Positions 28,380 through 36,393 of a stretch of DNA of 64,000 bases are shown one piece after another. Source of the stretch: Arthrobacter sp. SX1312 (GTDB lineage: Bacteria; Actinomycetota; Actinomycetes; Actinomycetales; Micrococcaceae). Location: the NCBI RefSeq assembly GCF_002929295.1, contig NZ_PJIM01000001.1:186001-250000 (forward strand), read 5' to 3'. Each line of letters starts with the position of its first letter. Position 1 is the first letter of the stretch. Both the position numbers and the translations under genes were made by a program. The notes under the pieces were generated by a model. It was not told the origin of the DNA. It saw only the letters and a program-made list of their open reading frames with translations, and searched no databases.

Positions 28380-29063
28380 CTATGTATCGTGTTCGGTTGG
28401 CATATCGTCGGCCAGCGTCGACGACGTATCGGGCAGGGCCTGCGCGTTGAAGTCGATGACCTGCCAGCCGCGGTCGGGGTGTTCTTCCAGTACGGCCCAG
28501 GCGCAGTTGGCCATGCCGGCGAACATCTCGCGCATATGGGCCGGGGCGTCGAAGAAGGCCATCAACCCACTGCGCAGGGCCGCCCCGTGGCCCACCAGCA
28601 CACCGGTGCCTCCGTCGCGCAGGGCCAGGGCCGCCTCCACCATCACGGTCTTCATCCGCTGGTTCACTTCCGAGGGTAGTTCGGCACCAGGTACCCGGTA
28701 GTTTTCCTCGGTGAAGAACCTTCGATGAACGTCCGGGTGCTGCTGCCGGAACTCGCTGAAGGTGGTACCTTGCCGGATGCCCACGTGGTATTCGCGCAGC
28801 CGCTCGTCGAACACAGGTTCCAGACCAGTCAGTCGGGCCAGTTCGGCGGCGGTATGCCGGGCGCGTTCCAGATCGCTGGACCAGATGAATCGGGGCTTGA
28901 AGGTAGCCAGCAGCTTTGCGGCCCGCTGTGCCTGGCGGCGCCCGGTTGCATCGAGTGGGATGTCTGCGTGGCCCTGTGCTTTTTCCAGCACGTTCCATTC
29001 AGTTTGGCCGTGCCTCCACAACACCAGGCGTGGACGTGTCCCGCCGGCCCGTATCTGGTGCAT
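28380..29063 (-). CDS. Histidine phosphatase, probable GpgP-like
   Basis: 227 residues. The phosphoglycerate-mutase-fold phosphatase motifs are present: LWRHGQTEWN (catalytic His18), SSDLERARHTA (second Arg), LREYHVG and VLVGHGAALR (second His, about residue 164). GGGGGAG precedes the ATG. Length and layout agree with mycobacterial glucosyl-3-phosphoglycerate phosphatase, and the divergent neighbour is a GpgS-like synthase, which makes that substrate the best guess. Other substrates (sugar phosphates) remain possible. The shared 200-bp intergenic region would hold both promoters. Confidence 0.72.
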   Translation of the reverse strand: MHQIRAGGTRPRLVLWRHGQTEWNVLEKAQGHADIPLDATGRRQAQRAAKLLATFKPRFIWSSDLERARHTAAELARLTGLEPVFDERLREYHVGIRQGTTFSEFRQQHPDVHRRFFTEENYRVPGAELPSEVNQRMKTVMVEAALALRDGGTGVLVGHGAALRSGLMAFFDAPAHMREMFAGMANCAWAVLEEHPDRGWQVIDFNAQALPDTSSTLADDMPTEHDT

Positions 29064-29265
29064 CAGTTCTCCCCCTGCCGCTGGTTTCCTAAGAGCTTTT
29101 GACCCTGGTCCGGGTCCGTGTTTTCCCTGTCGAGGAAGTCTGCGGTCCCGGACCGATACGGCTTTGATCTATTCCCAAGGACCGGGCGGAACCGTAGGCT
29201 TCGACCTGATCCTATCGATAGCTGGGCCGGCATCGACCGGCACGCTTGGCGAGAGGGAAGCCGAC

Positions 29266-30237
29266 ATGCGTGCAGAGGTTCAGGATTGGTATTCCACCCG
29301 AAGCTTCCAAGGGAGTGCGTTCGACCGGCAGGAACTAGCGGCGCGCAAGCAAGGTCAACGGGTCAGCGTGGTGCTTCCGGCGAAGAACGAGGCAGCAACA
29401 ATCGGGGCGATCATCACCCCGTTGCGCACCGAATTGATGGGGGAGTTGCCGCTGCTGGATGAGATCATCGTGATCGATTCGAATTCCACGGACGATACCT
29501 CTGCGGTAGCGGCGGCCGCTGGAGCCACGGTCGCCCATCAGGACCGGATCCTGCCGGACACCGGATGCATCCCCGGCAAGGGCGAAGCGCTGTGGAAGTC
29601 CCTGGCGATCGCTTCGGGGGACATCATCGTGTTCATCGATGCAGACCTGGAGGGCTTCAACGCGCAGTTCGCGGTTGGTCTGCTCGGCCCTTTGTTGACC
29701 GATCCGCAGGTTCACTTCGTCAAGAGCTGCTACGACCGACCCCTCGATGATGGGGTCAAGGTCATGCCGGCCGGGGGTGGCCGGGTGACCGAGCTCGTGG
29801 CGCGTCCCCTGCTGAATCTGTTCTGGCCTGAGCTGGCCGGGGTCGTCCAACCGCTGGCCGGAGAGTACGCAGGCCGTCGCAGCCTGCTCGAATGCATACC
29901 CTTCGTCTCAGGTTACGGAGTCGAGATCGGCATGCTGATCGATGTGCTGGAAACGGTGGGTCTGGACGGTATGGCGCAGGTGGATCTTGGAGAACGCCGC
30001 CACCGCAACTCGACCGATGGCGAACTAGCCAAGATGGCGATGCAGATTCAGCTCACCGTGCAGTCGCGGCTGCACCGGCGAGGGCTTGCGCCGGCGGCTC
30101 CCCGGACCGCCGAGCTGACCCAGTTCCTCCGGGACGGCGACAACTACATCGGTGACACCGCCGTCGTCGGGGTGTCCGAACGACCGCCCATGCTGGACGT
30201 CGGACAGCACTGGTCCATGACCGGCGGGCGGGCTTGA
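29266..30237 (+). CDS. gpgS: Glucosyl-3-phosphoglycerate synthase-like GT81
   Basis: 323 residues from the ATG at 29266, after GAGAGGGAAG. It matches GpgS: WYSTRSFQGSAFDRQEL at the N-terminus, VSVVLPAKNEAATIGAII (about 27-44), DEIIVIDSNSTDDTS, CIPGKGEALWKSLAIASGDIIVFIDADLEGF (DxD about residue 124-126), and VHFVKSCYDRP. GpgS transfers glucose from a nucleotide sugar to 3-phosphoglycerate, the first step to glucosylglycerate, a compatible solute and a precursor of methylglucose lipopolysaccharides. It starts a four-gene operon with 2-3 bp spacing or 4-bp overlaps. Confidence 0.85.
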   Translation: MRAEVQDWYSTRSFQGSAFDRQELAARKQGQRVSVVLPAKNEAATIGAIITPLRTELMGELPLLDEIIVIDSNSTDDTSAVAAAAGATVAHQDRILPDTGCIPGKGEALWKSLAIASGDIIVFIDADLEGFNAQFAVGLLGPLLTDPQVHFVKSCYDRPLDDGVKVMPAGGGRVTELVARPLLNLFWPELAGVVQPLAGEYAGRRSLLECIPFVSGYGVEIGMLIDVLETVGLDGMAQVDLGERRHRNSTDGELAKMAMQIQLTVQSRLHRRGLAPAAPRTAELTQFLRDGDNYIGDTAVVGVSERPPMLDVGQHWSMTGGRA

Positions 30238-30239
30238 GG

Positions 30240-31367
30240 ATGCGGATTCTCGTGAACGCCGGCCCGTGGCTGCCCGTCCCACCCTCCGGCTACGGTGGCA
30301 TCGAAACGGTCATCGCCACCTTGATTCCCGAACTGCGCCGGTCCGGTGTGCATGTCACCTTGGCCGCCGTCGGGACCAGCACGATCGAAGCCGACAGCTA
30401 TCTGCACCCGTTGGCCGGGCCGCAGTTCGCCTCGATCGCCCGGCCCTACAACCAGGTGTCAGGTATCGCGCACGCCCAGATGCAGGGAATTGTCCAGGCC
30501 ATTCACGACGGCGGCAGCTGGGATCTTGTCCATGATCACCTCGAAGTCGTGGGACCTGCGGTCTTTGCCGCCATGGGCACGGCGGCCCCCCCAGTGCTGC
30601 AGACCCTGCACTGGGACCTGGCGAAGCATGGCGCGTTCTACGAATCCTTCAACGGTCGTGGTCGTGTCCGGTTCGCCGCTGTCTCGCAGTCCCAGCTGGA
30701 CCGCGCACCGGAGGCACTGCGTCGCCAGACCATCGGTGTCGTCCCGCTTGCGGCCCCACCGGCACTTGAGGTTCGGGCGGACAAAGCAGACCATGCCCTG
30801 GTGCTGGCCCGCATCACCCGGGACAAGGGGCAGGATGCAGCCGTGCGGATCTGTCGGCAGGCGGGCTTGCCGCTGGTACTCGCCGGGCCGGTTGCCGGCA
30901 TTGATGATCCTGCTGAGCTGGACCGTCGTCTCGCGTCCGGCGACGCCCAGCTGACATCCCACCCCGACGTCATCTACTTCCAGGACGAGGTTCGTCCTCT
31001 GCTCGACGGACACAGGTACCGGTGGATCGGGGGTATCGGTGGTGAAGTGAAAGAACGCGTTCTGCGTTCCGCCCGGGTACTCCTGGCACCCAACCGATGG
31101 GCCGAGCCCGGGGCGACAGGGGTGGTGGAGGCCCTATCACGGGGCGTTCCCGTCGTCGGCACGCCGATGGGGGTGTTGCCCTCATTGGTGCAGCACGGCC
31201 GTACCGGGTTCCTTGCCGCCGGTGAACCGGAGCTGGCAGGGTTCCTGCAGGAACTGGACAGTATCCGCGCCGAGGACTGCATCGAGGCGGCGTCCGTCTG
31301 GACGCCGGAGGCGATGGCCGCCGGATACCTGCGTCTGTACGACACGATTCTTGAGGAGGCGTCATGA
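30240..31367 (+). CDS. GT4-type glycosyltransferase
   Basis: 375 residues. The start ATG is 2 nt after the gpgS stop. A GT-B fold is indicated by WLPVPPSGYGGIETVIATLIPEL near the N-terminus and, in the C-terminal half, RADKADHALVLARITRDKGQD, then LLAPNRWAEPGATGVVEALSRGVPVVGTPMGVLPSLV, where the E-x7-E motif lies. It transfers a sugar from a nucleotide sugar to an unknown acceptor. In this operon the product of gpgS/gpgP is the natural candidate, giving a di- or oligosaccharide glycerate, but this is inference. Its stop overlaps the next gene by 4 bp. Confidence 0.82.
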   Translation: MRILVNAGPWLPVPPSGYGGIETVIATLIPELRRSGVHVTLAAVGTSTIEADSYLHPLAGPQFASIARPYNQVSGIAHAQMQGIVQAIHDGGSWDLVHDHLEVVGPAVFAAMGTAAPPVLQTLHWDLAKHGAFYESFNGRGRVRFAAVSQSQLDRAPEALRRQTIGVVPLAAPPALEVRADKADHALVLARITRDKGQDAAVRICRQAGLPLVLAGPVAGIDDPAELDRRLASGDAQLTSHPDVIYFQDEVRPLLDGHRYRWIGGIGGEVKERVLRSARVLLAPNRWAEPGATGVVEALSRGVPVVGTPMGVLPSLVQHGRTGFLAAGEPELAGFLQELDSIRAEDCIEAASVWTPEAMAAGYLRLYDTILEEAS

Positions 31368-32383
31368 CCGTAAGAGTGGCTCTCGTCGGCGCGGGGTCGG
31401 TAGGGCAGCGCCATGTCTCCAACCTGCGGCAGCTTGGCGCGCGGATCACGAGTGTCACCGATGCCCATCCGGCGACGGCCGAGAGGCTGGCCCAAGAACT
31501 GGGCGCACAGGCCTTCACGAGCCCCGATACAGCCCTGGACCTGACGGATGCGGACGCCGTCTACGTGTGCGTTCCTCCCTTCGCCCACGGTTCGGGCGAG
31601 CGTGCCGCGCTGTCCCGGAACTTGCCCCTGTTCGTGGAGAAGCCGGTCGGCCTGGGCCGGGAAACCGCGGAGGAAATCGCAGCGCTCGTGGAGGCCGCCG
31701 GTGTGGTCACCGGTACCGGTTACCACTGGCGCTGTATGGACGTCATGGAGCACGCCCGGGACCTGCTGGCGGAGGCGCCGGCCCTGCTGGCCAGCGGCTA
31801 TTGGCTGGACAAGCGGCCCCCGGTCCCGTGGTGGGGCCGGTCCGACCGCTCCGGAGGCCAGGTGGTGGAACAGCTGACCCACGTTCTGGACACTGCCCGT
31901 TTCCTCCTCGGCGAAGTCGTCGAGGTCTACGCCGCCGGCATCCGGAGTGCGCCGGAAGCCGACCTGCGCGCGGTAGACGGGGCCTTCCTGGGACCGGACG
32001 ACGTCGACGACGCCACGGCGGCCACGCTGCGCTTCGCCTCGGGAGCGGTGGCCACGCTGGCTGCGACATCCGTGCTGGCCGCCAAGCACCGGGCCGCTCT
32101 ACATACGGTGAGCCGCGGCCTGTACCTTGAAGTGTCCGAAGCCGGCCTCAGCAGCTTCGACGGCATGTCCCGGACGGACCTGGCATGCGGGGAGGACCCC
32201 CGCGTGGCGGTGGACCGGGAATTCATCGAAGCCGTCCGTGGTGAGCGGGAGGCCACCCGTGTTCCCTACGCCGAGGCCCTGCGCACCCACCGGCTCGGCT
32301 GCGCCATCGCCGAGTCGGCCCGGACCGGCCTGCCGGTCAGGTTGTCCGGAGAGCGGTCCGCTGTTCAGGGAGCGGTGCCATGA
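31364..32383 (+). CDS. Gfo/Idh/MocA family oxidoreductase
   Basis: 339 residues. The Rossmann motif VRVALVGAGSVGQRHV (3-18) and LPLFVEKPVGLG (Lys93 in EKP) define the family, which oxidises or reduces sugar or cyclitol hydroxyls with NAD(P). The FRAD-like C-terminal domain contains WWGRSDRSGGQVVEQLTHVLDTARFLLGEV, typical of the substrate-binding half. The start overlaps the GT4 stop (ATGA). In the operon it may oxidise a glucosyl or similar unit, as in 3-keto-sugar pathways. The actual substrate is not readable. Confidence 0.83.
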   Translation: MTVRVALVGAGSVGQRHVSNLRQLGARITSVTDAHPATAERLAQELGAQAFTSPDTALDLTDADAVYVCVPPFAHGSGERAALSRNLPLFVEKPVGLGRETAEEIAALVEAAGVVTGTGYHWRCMDVMEHARDLLAEAPALLASGYWLDKRPPVPWWGRSDRSGGQVVEQLTHVLDTARFLLGEVVEVYAAGIRSAPEADLRAVDGAFLGPDDVDDATAATLRFASGAVATLAATSVLAAKHRAALHTVSRGLYLEVSEAGLSSFDGMSRTDLACGEDPRVAVDREFIEAVRGEREATRVPYAEALRTHRLGCAIAESARTGLPVRLSGERSAVQGAVP

Positions 32384-33483
32384 GCGGCCGCCGCAACCTC
32401 GTCATCCCGGCAGCCGGTGCCCTGATAATCGTCGAGGAGCAGCTGCCGGAACTCCCTGAGGGTGGATTGCTGCTCGAAACCCTCGTCACCGGGCTGTCCG
32501 CGGGCACGGAACTGGCCTTTGTGAAAGGGGACCACCCGGGGCTGCGGTCACGTCTGGATTCCGAACTGGGACTGTTCCTGCCGGATTCGGCCGACACAGC
32601 ATACCCGGTCCGACGGCTTGGCTACATGGAGGTCGCCCGGGTGGTGGAATCGAGGACCGACGCCTTCTCGGAAGGAGATATCGTCGCCGGCGCCTATGGG
32701 CATGCAACCGCGCATGTGTCGGATCCGCTGAACGAACATTTGGTGCCGCTGGGGGAGGACCTTGACCCGCTGCTCGGCGTCTATGCGGCCCACCTCGGCC
32801 CGATCTGTGCCAACGGTCTGCTGCACGCGGCAGCGGAGGCCACAGGTGGCCCGGTTCGCAGTCTTGCGGACGGCGTGGAGGGCCGTCAGGTGCTGGTCAC
32901 CGGTGCCGGCCCCATCGGGCTTCTGACCGCCCTCTTCGCCCAGTCCCTGGGTGCACGTGAAATAGCCGTCGCGGACTCGGACCCGCGCCGCCGGCGGCTC
33001 GCGGAAGAGCTGGGCTTCGCCGCCCTTGACTTGGGGGATGATCCCGGGAGGCTGTTGAAGACACGGTGGCGCCACGGCCCGGCCGACCGGGGCGCGGACG
33101 TCGTCTTCCAATGCCGCGGACGCGCCCAAGCGCTCCATGCCGCCCTCCGGGCCACCCGCCCCCAGGGCAGCGTCATCGACCTCGCCTTCTACACCGGCGG
33201 AGCGGACGAGGTCCGCCTGGGAGAGGAGTTCCATCACAACGGGCTGACCCTGCGGTGTGCACAGATCGGTCGGGTTCCCCGTGGCTTGGCGGGGCAATGG
33301 GACCGTGCCAGGCTCTCCGCCGAAACCATCAAACTACTCCGCTCTCACGGCGACGTTATCCGCAAGCACCTGATCACCGATGTCGTACCCTACGACGACG
33401 CACCGCTGCTGATTCACGAAGTCTCCCAGCACCAGAGGCATGTTCTAACTGCCGTTTTTGCTGTAGCCCCCGCATACCTGTGA
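32380..33483 (+). CDS. MDR-family dehydrogenase lacking zinc cysteines
   Basis: 367 residues. The medium-chain dehydrogenase fold is shown by TGLSAGTELAFVKGDHPG (about 37-54), LGYMEVARVV where zinc enzymes have GHE, and the Rossmann motif VLVTGAGPIGLLTALFAQSLGA (171-192). The catalytic- and structural-zinc cysteines are not seen, unlike classical alcohol dehydrogenases; BchC-like and other sugar-modifying members share the GTEL motif. It overlaps the Gfo/Idh gene by 4 bp (ATGA), so the two oxidoreductases are co-made. A joint two-step redox change of a sugar is a reasonable inference. Confidence 0.8.
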   Translation: MSGRRNLVIPAAGALIIVEEQLPELPEGGLLLETLVTGLSAGTELAFVKGDHPGLRSRLDSELGLFLPDSADTAYPVRRLGYMEVARVVESRTDAFSEGDIVAGAYGHATAHVSDPLNEHLVPLGEDLDPLLGVYAAHLGPICANGLLHAAAEATGGPVRSLADGVEGRQVLVTGAGPIGLLTALFAQSLGAREIAVADSDPRRRRLAEELGFAALDLGDDPGRLLKTRWRHGPADRGADVVFQCRGRAQALHAALRATRPQGSVIDLAFYTGGADEVRLGEEFHHNGLTLRCAQIGRVPRGLAGQWDRARLSAETIKLLRSHGDVIRKHLITDVVPYDDAPLLIHEVSQHQRHVLTAVFAVAPAYL

Positions 33484-33951
33484 ACACGAGAACGGAACCT
33501 GATCGAAATGGACGTCGTCGTGGCGAACACCGGCCGCGATGAGATCGGCGGACCTGGCGATCGGTGTCCCGGGTGCCCCTGGACACCTCGCATACTCCGA
33601 TCAGATTGCCCATGCCACTCCTCCACGCGAATCACCATGCAATGAGAAGCGTCTTGCAACCGACCTCACTCTCACGAACCACCACCCTTACTTGCGAGAC
33701 GGGGTAGCAGGACGTTCCACGAACAGTGATGACGGGGTATTGGTGGTGTCTCGTCCTGTGGCATGGCGTCTAGACCCTCGGCAGTGGTTACTCGCGAGTA
33801 CCGGAGGAGACCTTTACCATATAGAGCGTGTGGCTGGGGTCACATTTGGGGGCTTGTCCCGTTGCCGTACCGACTGGTATGCACCGGGACACTCCGAATC
33901 AAATGACGAGCCCGAGCGGTCCTTCTGCCCGGGCGACCACAGGAGGCAGCC
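33484..33951. other. 468-bp intergenic stretch with 12-bp palindrome
   Basis: No convincing gene. A 45-codon Cys-rich reading frame at 33508-33645 has no ribosome site. TACTCGCGAGTA (33789-33800) is a perfect 12-bp palindrome, possibly a regulator site. The AT-richer part 33810-33835 and the last 100 bp should contain the promoter of the DUF1508 gene, with GGTAT near 33880. Confidence 0.4.
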
Positions 33952-34176
33952 ATGGCCGGAACGTTCGAGCTCTTTCAGGACGAAGGCACTTCCTTCGTGT
34001 TCAGGTTGAAGGCTCCCGACGGGGAAGTCGTAGCCGTATCCGCGCAGTTCTCCGACAAGGCGTCCGCCGTCGAGGGGATCCATGCCATCCGTGAGTGCGC
34101 CGGAACGGGTTTGATCACGGACCTTTGCCCATCGAATCCTCATGATGCGGTGGTGGAGAAGCCTGGCGCCGCCTGA
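33952..34176 (+). CDS. DUF1508 (YegP-type) small protein
   Basis: 74 residues, ATG 6-7 nt after AGGAGG. One DUF1508 unit is visible: GTFELFQDEGTSFVFRLKAPDGEVVAVSAQFSDKASAVEGIHAIREC. These small beta-alpha proteins are widespread and linked to stress responses in several bacteria, without a defined biochemical role. Many family members have two repeats; this has one. It is monocistronic, followed by a hairpin. Confidence 0.85.
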   Translation: MAGTFELFQDEGTSFVFRLKAPDGEVVAVSAQFSDKASAVEGIHAIRECAGTGLITDLCPSNPHDAVVEKPGAA

Positions 34177-34188
34177 AATCTGTCCTTC

Positions 34189-34204
34189 GGGGCCCATCGG
34201 CCCC
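34189..34204 (+). terminator. Hairpin after the DUF1508 gene
   Basis: GGGGCC (34189-34194) and GGCCCC (34199-34204) pair around CATC, 13 nt after the stop codon. No T-run follows. Confidence 0.4.
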
Positions 34205-34270
34205 CCTGTGGATGATCCGTCAACCATCGAGGCTCGGACCTTCACTGCTGCCGCCCCTGAGATTGTCGAT

Positions 34271-34293
34271 CTGCGGCTGCGGCTGCGGCTGCG
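34271..34293. repeat. CTGCGG hexamer tandem repeat
   Basis: Almost four copies of CTGCGG lie outside any clear gene. A short slippage-prone repeat; no function is suggested. Confidence 0.6.
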
Positions 34294-34419
34294 ATTGTGG
34301 CAGGTGGGTTACGCCGGTCATCGCACGCACCTGAGCATCTGAAGAGTTGCGGTGATCACGAGCAGGGTCAGCAGCGGATACCGGGTCCAGGCGAACCACT
34401 GATAGCGAAAAAAGGGATC

Positions 34420-34764
34420 ATGAAAACATCAGGACAATTCCATTTCCGTGAGGTCGAACTTTCCTCGGCCCATATCGAGGACGATGTGGGCGAGGACATT
34501 CCTGCCGACCTCCCGGCGTCCCGGCGACACGTGGTGTCATTGGAGTACGAACGGATCACGCTGGCCCAAACGGTTCAATACGCGCTCCGGAACCTTGAAA
34601 CGGAGTCCTACAATCAGGACGATGCTCGACGGATGCTCTCGGCCGCCGTACTGGACCTGGACAGACTCGACCGATTACTGTCCCGGGCGCGCACCACTCG
34701 GGCAGCACTCGAAAACCCTGCGGCGCTCCAAGGGCTCGATCACTGCGAGCTCTCCAACGCCTGA
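34420..34764 (+). CDS. Hypothetical protein
   Basis: 114 residues from MKTSGQFHFREVELSS, start after AAAAAAGGG. Acidic N-terminal part, then a helical segment (ITLAQTVQYALRNLETESYNQDDARRMLSAAVLDLDRLDRLLSRARTTRAAL) with heptad-like Leu/Ala spacing that may form a coiled coil. No signal, membrane helix or known motif. The longer in-frame ATG upstream has no good ribosome site. Confidence 0.5.
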   Translation: MKTSGQFHFREVELSSAHIEDDVGEDIPADLPASRRHVVSLEYERITLAQTVQYALRNLETESYNQDDARRMLSAAVLDLDRLDRLLSRARTTRAALENPAALQGLDHCELSNA

Positions 34765-34800
34765 GCCCCGTCGGGTTGGCGGGAGGGGCATGACGCGATG

Positions 34801-34830
34801 CGCCGTTCCCGGGATATTCCGGGAACGGCG
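34801..34830. terminator. 12-bp hairpin, probable terminator
   Basis: CGCCGTTCCCGG (34801-34812) and CCGGGAACGGCG (34819-34830) form a perfect stem around GATATT, 36 bp after the hypothetical gene stop. No T-run; its stability and place suggest termination. Confidence 0.5.
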
Positions 34831-35229
34831 TGCATCCCACCGGCCTCTTCGAGTTTCGTCTCCGTGTCCCGTGCCCGGGCGGAAGGGTTAACGCGGCCTC
34901 GGTGTTGAGCAGGACGATCACATCAGGTCCACCAGGCCCGTAGGTCTGGCGAGTTCGGCTGGGGCTCCCGCGAGTGTTATCGCTTCGGGCATCAAACGGC
35001 TACTCGCCTGGGCACCGGATTGCTACCTGCCGACCACTCGCTATCACTCCAATGCAAGCCGCGGGACCCGCAAATCGATGGTCCGGCGAAAGTCGAGTAG
35101 TGGCTTCATTGTTCGGGGCAATTAGCGGATGCCACAGTGGGCGTGGCAGCAGGGGGAGCGTCTTCGGACGGTGAATTCTCCATTCTTGAGCGTTTGCGTG
35201 CGACGCGATAGTCGATACCGGAGTATGGC
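34831..35229. other. 399-bp intergenic stretch before the SARP gene
   Basis: No gene is visible. It is less GC-rich than its neighbours and should contain the promoter of the SARP-type regulator; CGGAG lies 7-8 nt before that gene's ATG. Confidence 0.4.
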
Positions 35230-36336
35230 ATGGAAGCGACCGCTGGGGTCACACCGATCGTATCTGTTCGACTATTCGGCAATTTCGAGTTGCGGCGCGA
35301 CGATATCGTCCTGACGTCGACCGATATGGGTGGGTGCAAGCCACGGCACATCCTGGAGATACTGCTGCTGAACATCGGCGTCGAGATGTCGAACGACCGG
35401 CTGATCGACTTCCTCTGGGGCGACCAGACGCCGGACGGTGCACTGCAAACGCTCGAACGCTACGTCTTTCAGCTGCGACGGCTCGTCCAGCCCGGCCGGA
35501 CCACAACCGGGCCGCTGCGGACCACGAACGGCGGCTATGTCCTTGATCCTGCGCTCATCGATTCCGATCTCGACCTGTTCCACCACCTGGTCCGCGAAGC
35601 CGGTTCTGCAACCCCGGCGGTCGCCTATTCGCTCCTGCGCCGCGCACTGGACCTGTCGGCGGCACCGCTGCTCGGCGACGAGACGGTTTCGCAGTGGGCG
35701 ATCGAGGCACGGCGACAGATCGCCGCGCAGCGTGGTGAGCTGCAGACCCGAGTGGCCGAAATCGCCAGTGCCCTGAATCTTCCGTCAGAGGCCATCGGGT
35801 GGGCGCAGGCAGCTCCTGGCGCGGACGAGCTGGACGGGCGGGCCTGGACAACGCTCGTCGGCGCGAACGAACGGGTCGGGCTCTGCGCCGAAGCGTTGAC
35901 GGCGGACGACCGATGTCGGCGAACCTTCCACCGGGAGTCCGCCCTCAGCCTTGGTTCGGCCCCGCGGGCCCTCCATGTCCGGCTCTTCCGCCACACTGCG
36001 GCAGCAGATGGTGACCTGCCCGAGGCGTCCGAGATGCTGATCTGCAGGAGTGGCCGGCTCCGCGGAACCGTTTCTCCCGTACGGACGGCAGCCGCGGGCC
36101 TCAAGGTCGACGGCTCCCCAATGGGTCCTCGTCTCCTTCCTCCGCCGCAGCCAGCAAGCAGCCTGATAACGACTTTGAAGATCACCCAGGTCCTGATGCT
36201 CCTCGCAGCACTCGTCATCGGCGCGACAGCGCCCGTTCCTAACGGACAGACGTTGCTCTCCTTCACGATGCTCGGCTGCGTCCTCCTCATCGGCCGCTAC
36301 GGCCACCTCCGCGTCGCTGCTGAGGTCGCCCTGTGA
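35230..36336 (+). CDS. SARP-type regulator with C-terminal membrane tail
   Basis: 368 residues. The N-terminal OmpR-like winged helix (VSVRLFGNFELRRDD through LERYVFQLRRLVQPG, about 10-95) and a following BTAD-like helical region (DLDLFHHLVREAGSATPAVAYSLLRRALDL onward) are those of AfsR/SARP activators. The C-terminus is unusual: two hydrophobic stretches at about 318-335 and 341-355 (LLSFTMLGCVLLIG) suggest membrane anchoring, so it may sense at the envelope. GTATGG ATG and CGGAG support the start. The target genes are unknown; the beta-lactamase-fold operon and the sugar locus flank it. Confidence 0.78.
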   Translation: MEATAGVTPIVSVRLFGNFELRRDDIVLTSTDMGGCKPRHILEILLLNIGVEMSNDRLIDFLWGDQTPDGALQTLERYVFQLRRLVQPGRTTTGPLRTTNGGYVLDPALIDSDLDLFHHLVREAGSATPAVAYSLLRRALDLSAAPLLGDETVSQWAIEARRQIAAQRGELQTRVAEIASALNLPSEAIGWAQAAPGADELDGRAWTTLVGANERVGLCAEALTADDRCRRTFHRESALSLGSAPRALHVRLFRHTAAADGDLPEASEMLICRSGRLRGTVSPVRTAAAGLKVDGSPMGPRLLPPPQPASSLITTLKITQVLMLLAALVIGATAPVPNGQTLLSFTMLGCVLLIGRYGHLRVAAEVAL

Positions 36337-36393
36337 CGATGCCGACCGACTATCAGGGCGCGGACAAACCCGAGCTTTGAGCTCGGCGCCCGA

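Noticed and set aside
33508-33645. 45-codon Cys-rich ORF
   Set aside because: Contains CPGC and CPCH but lacks a ribosome site and has no recognised family; probably chance.
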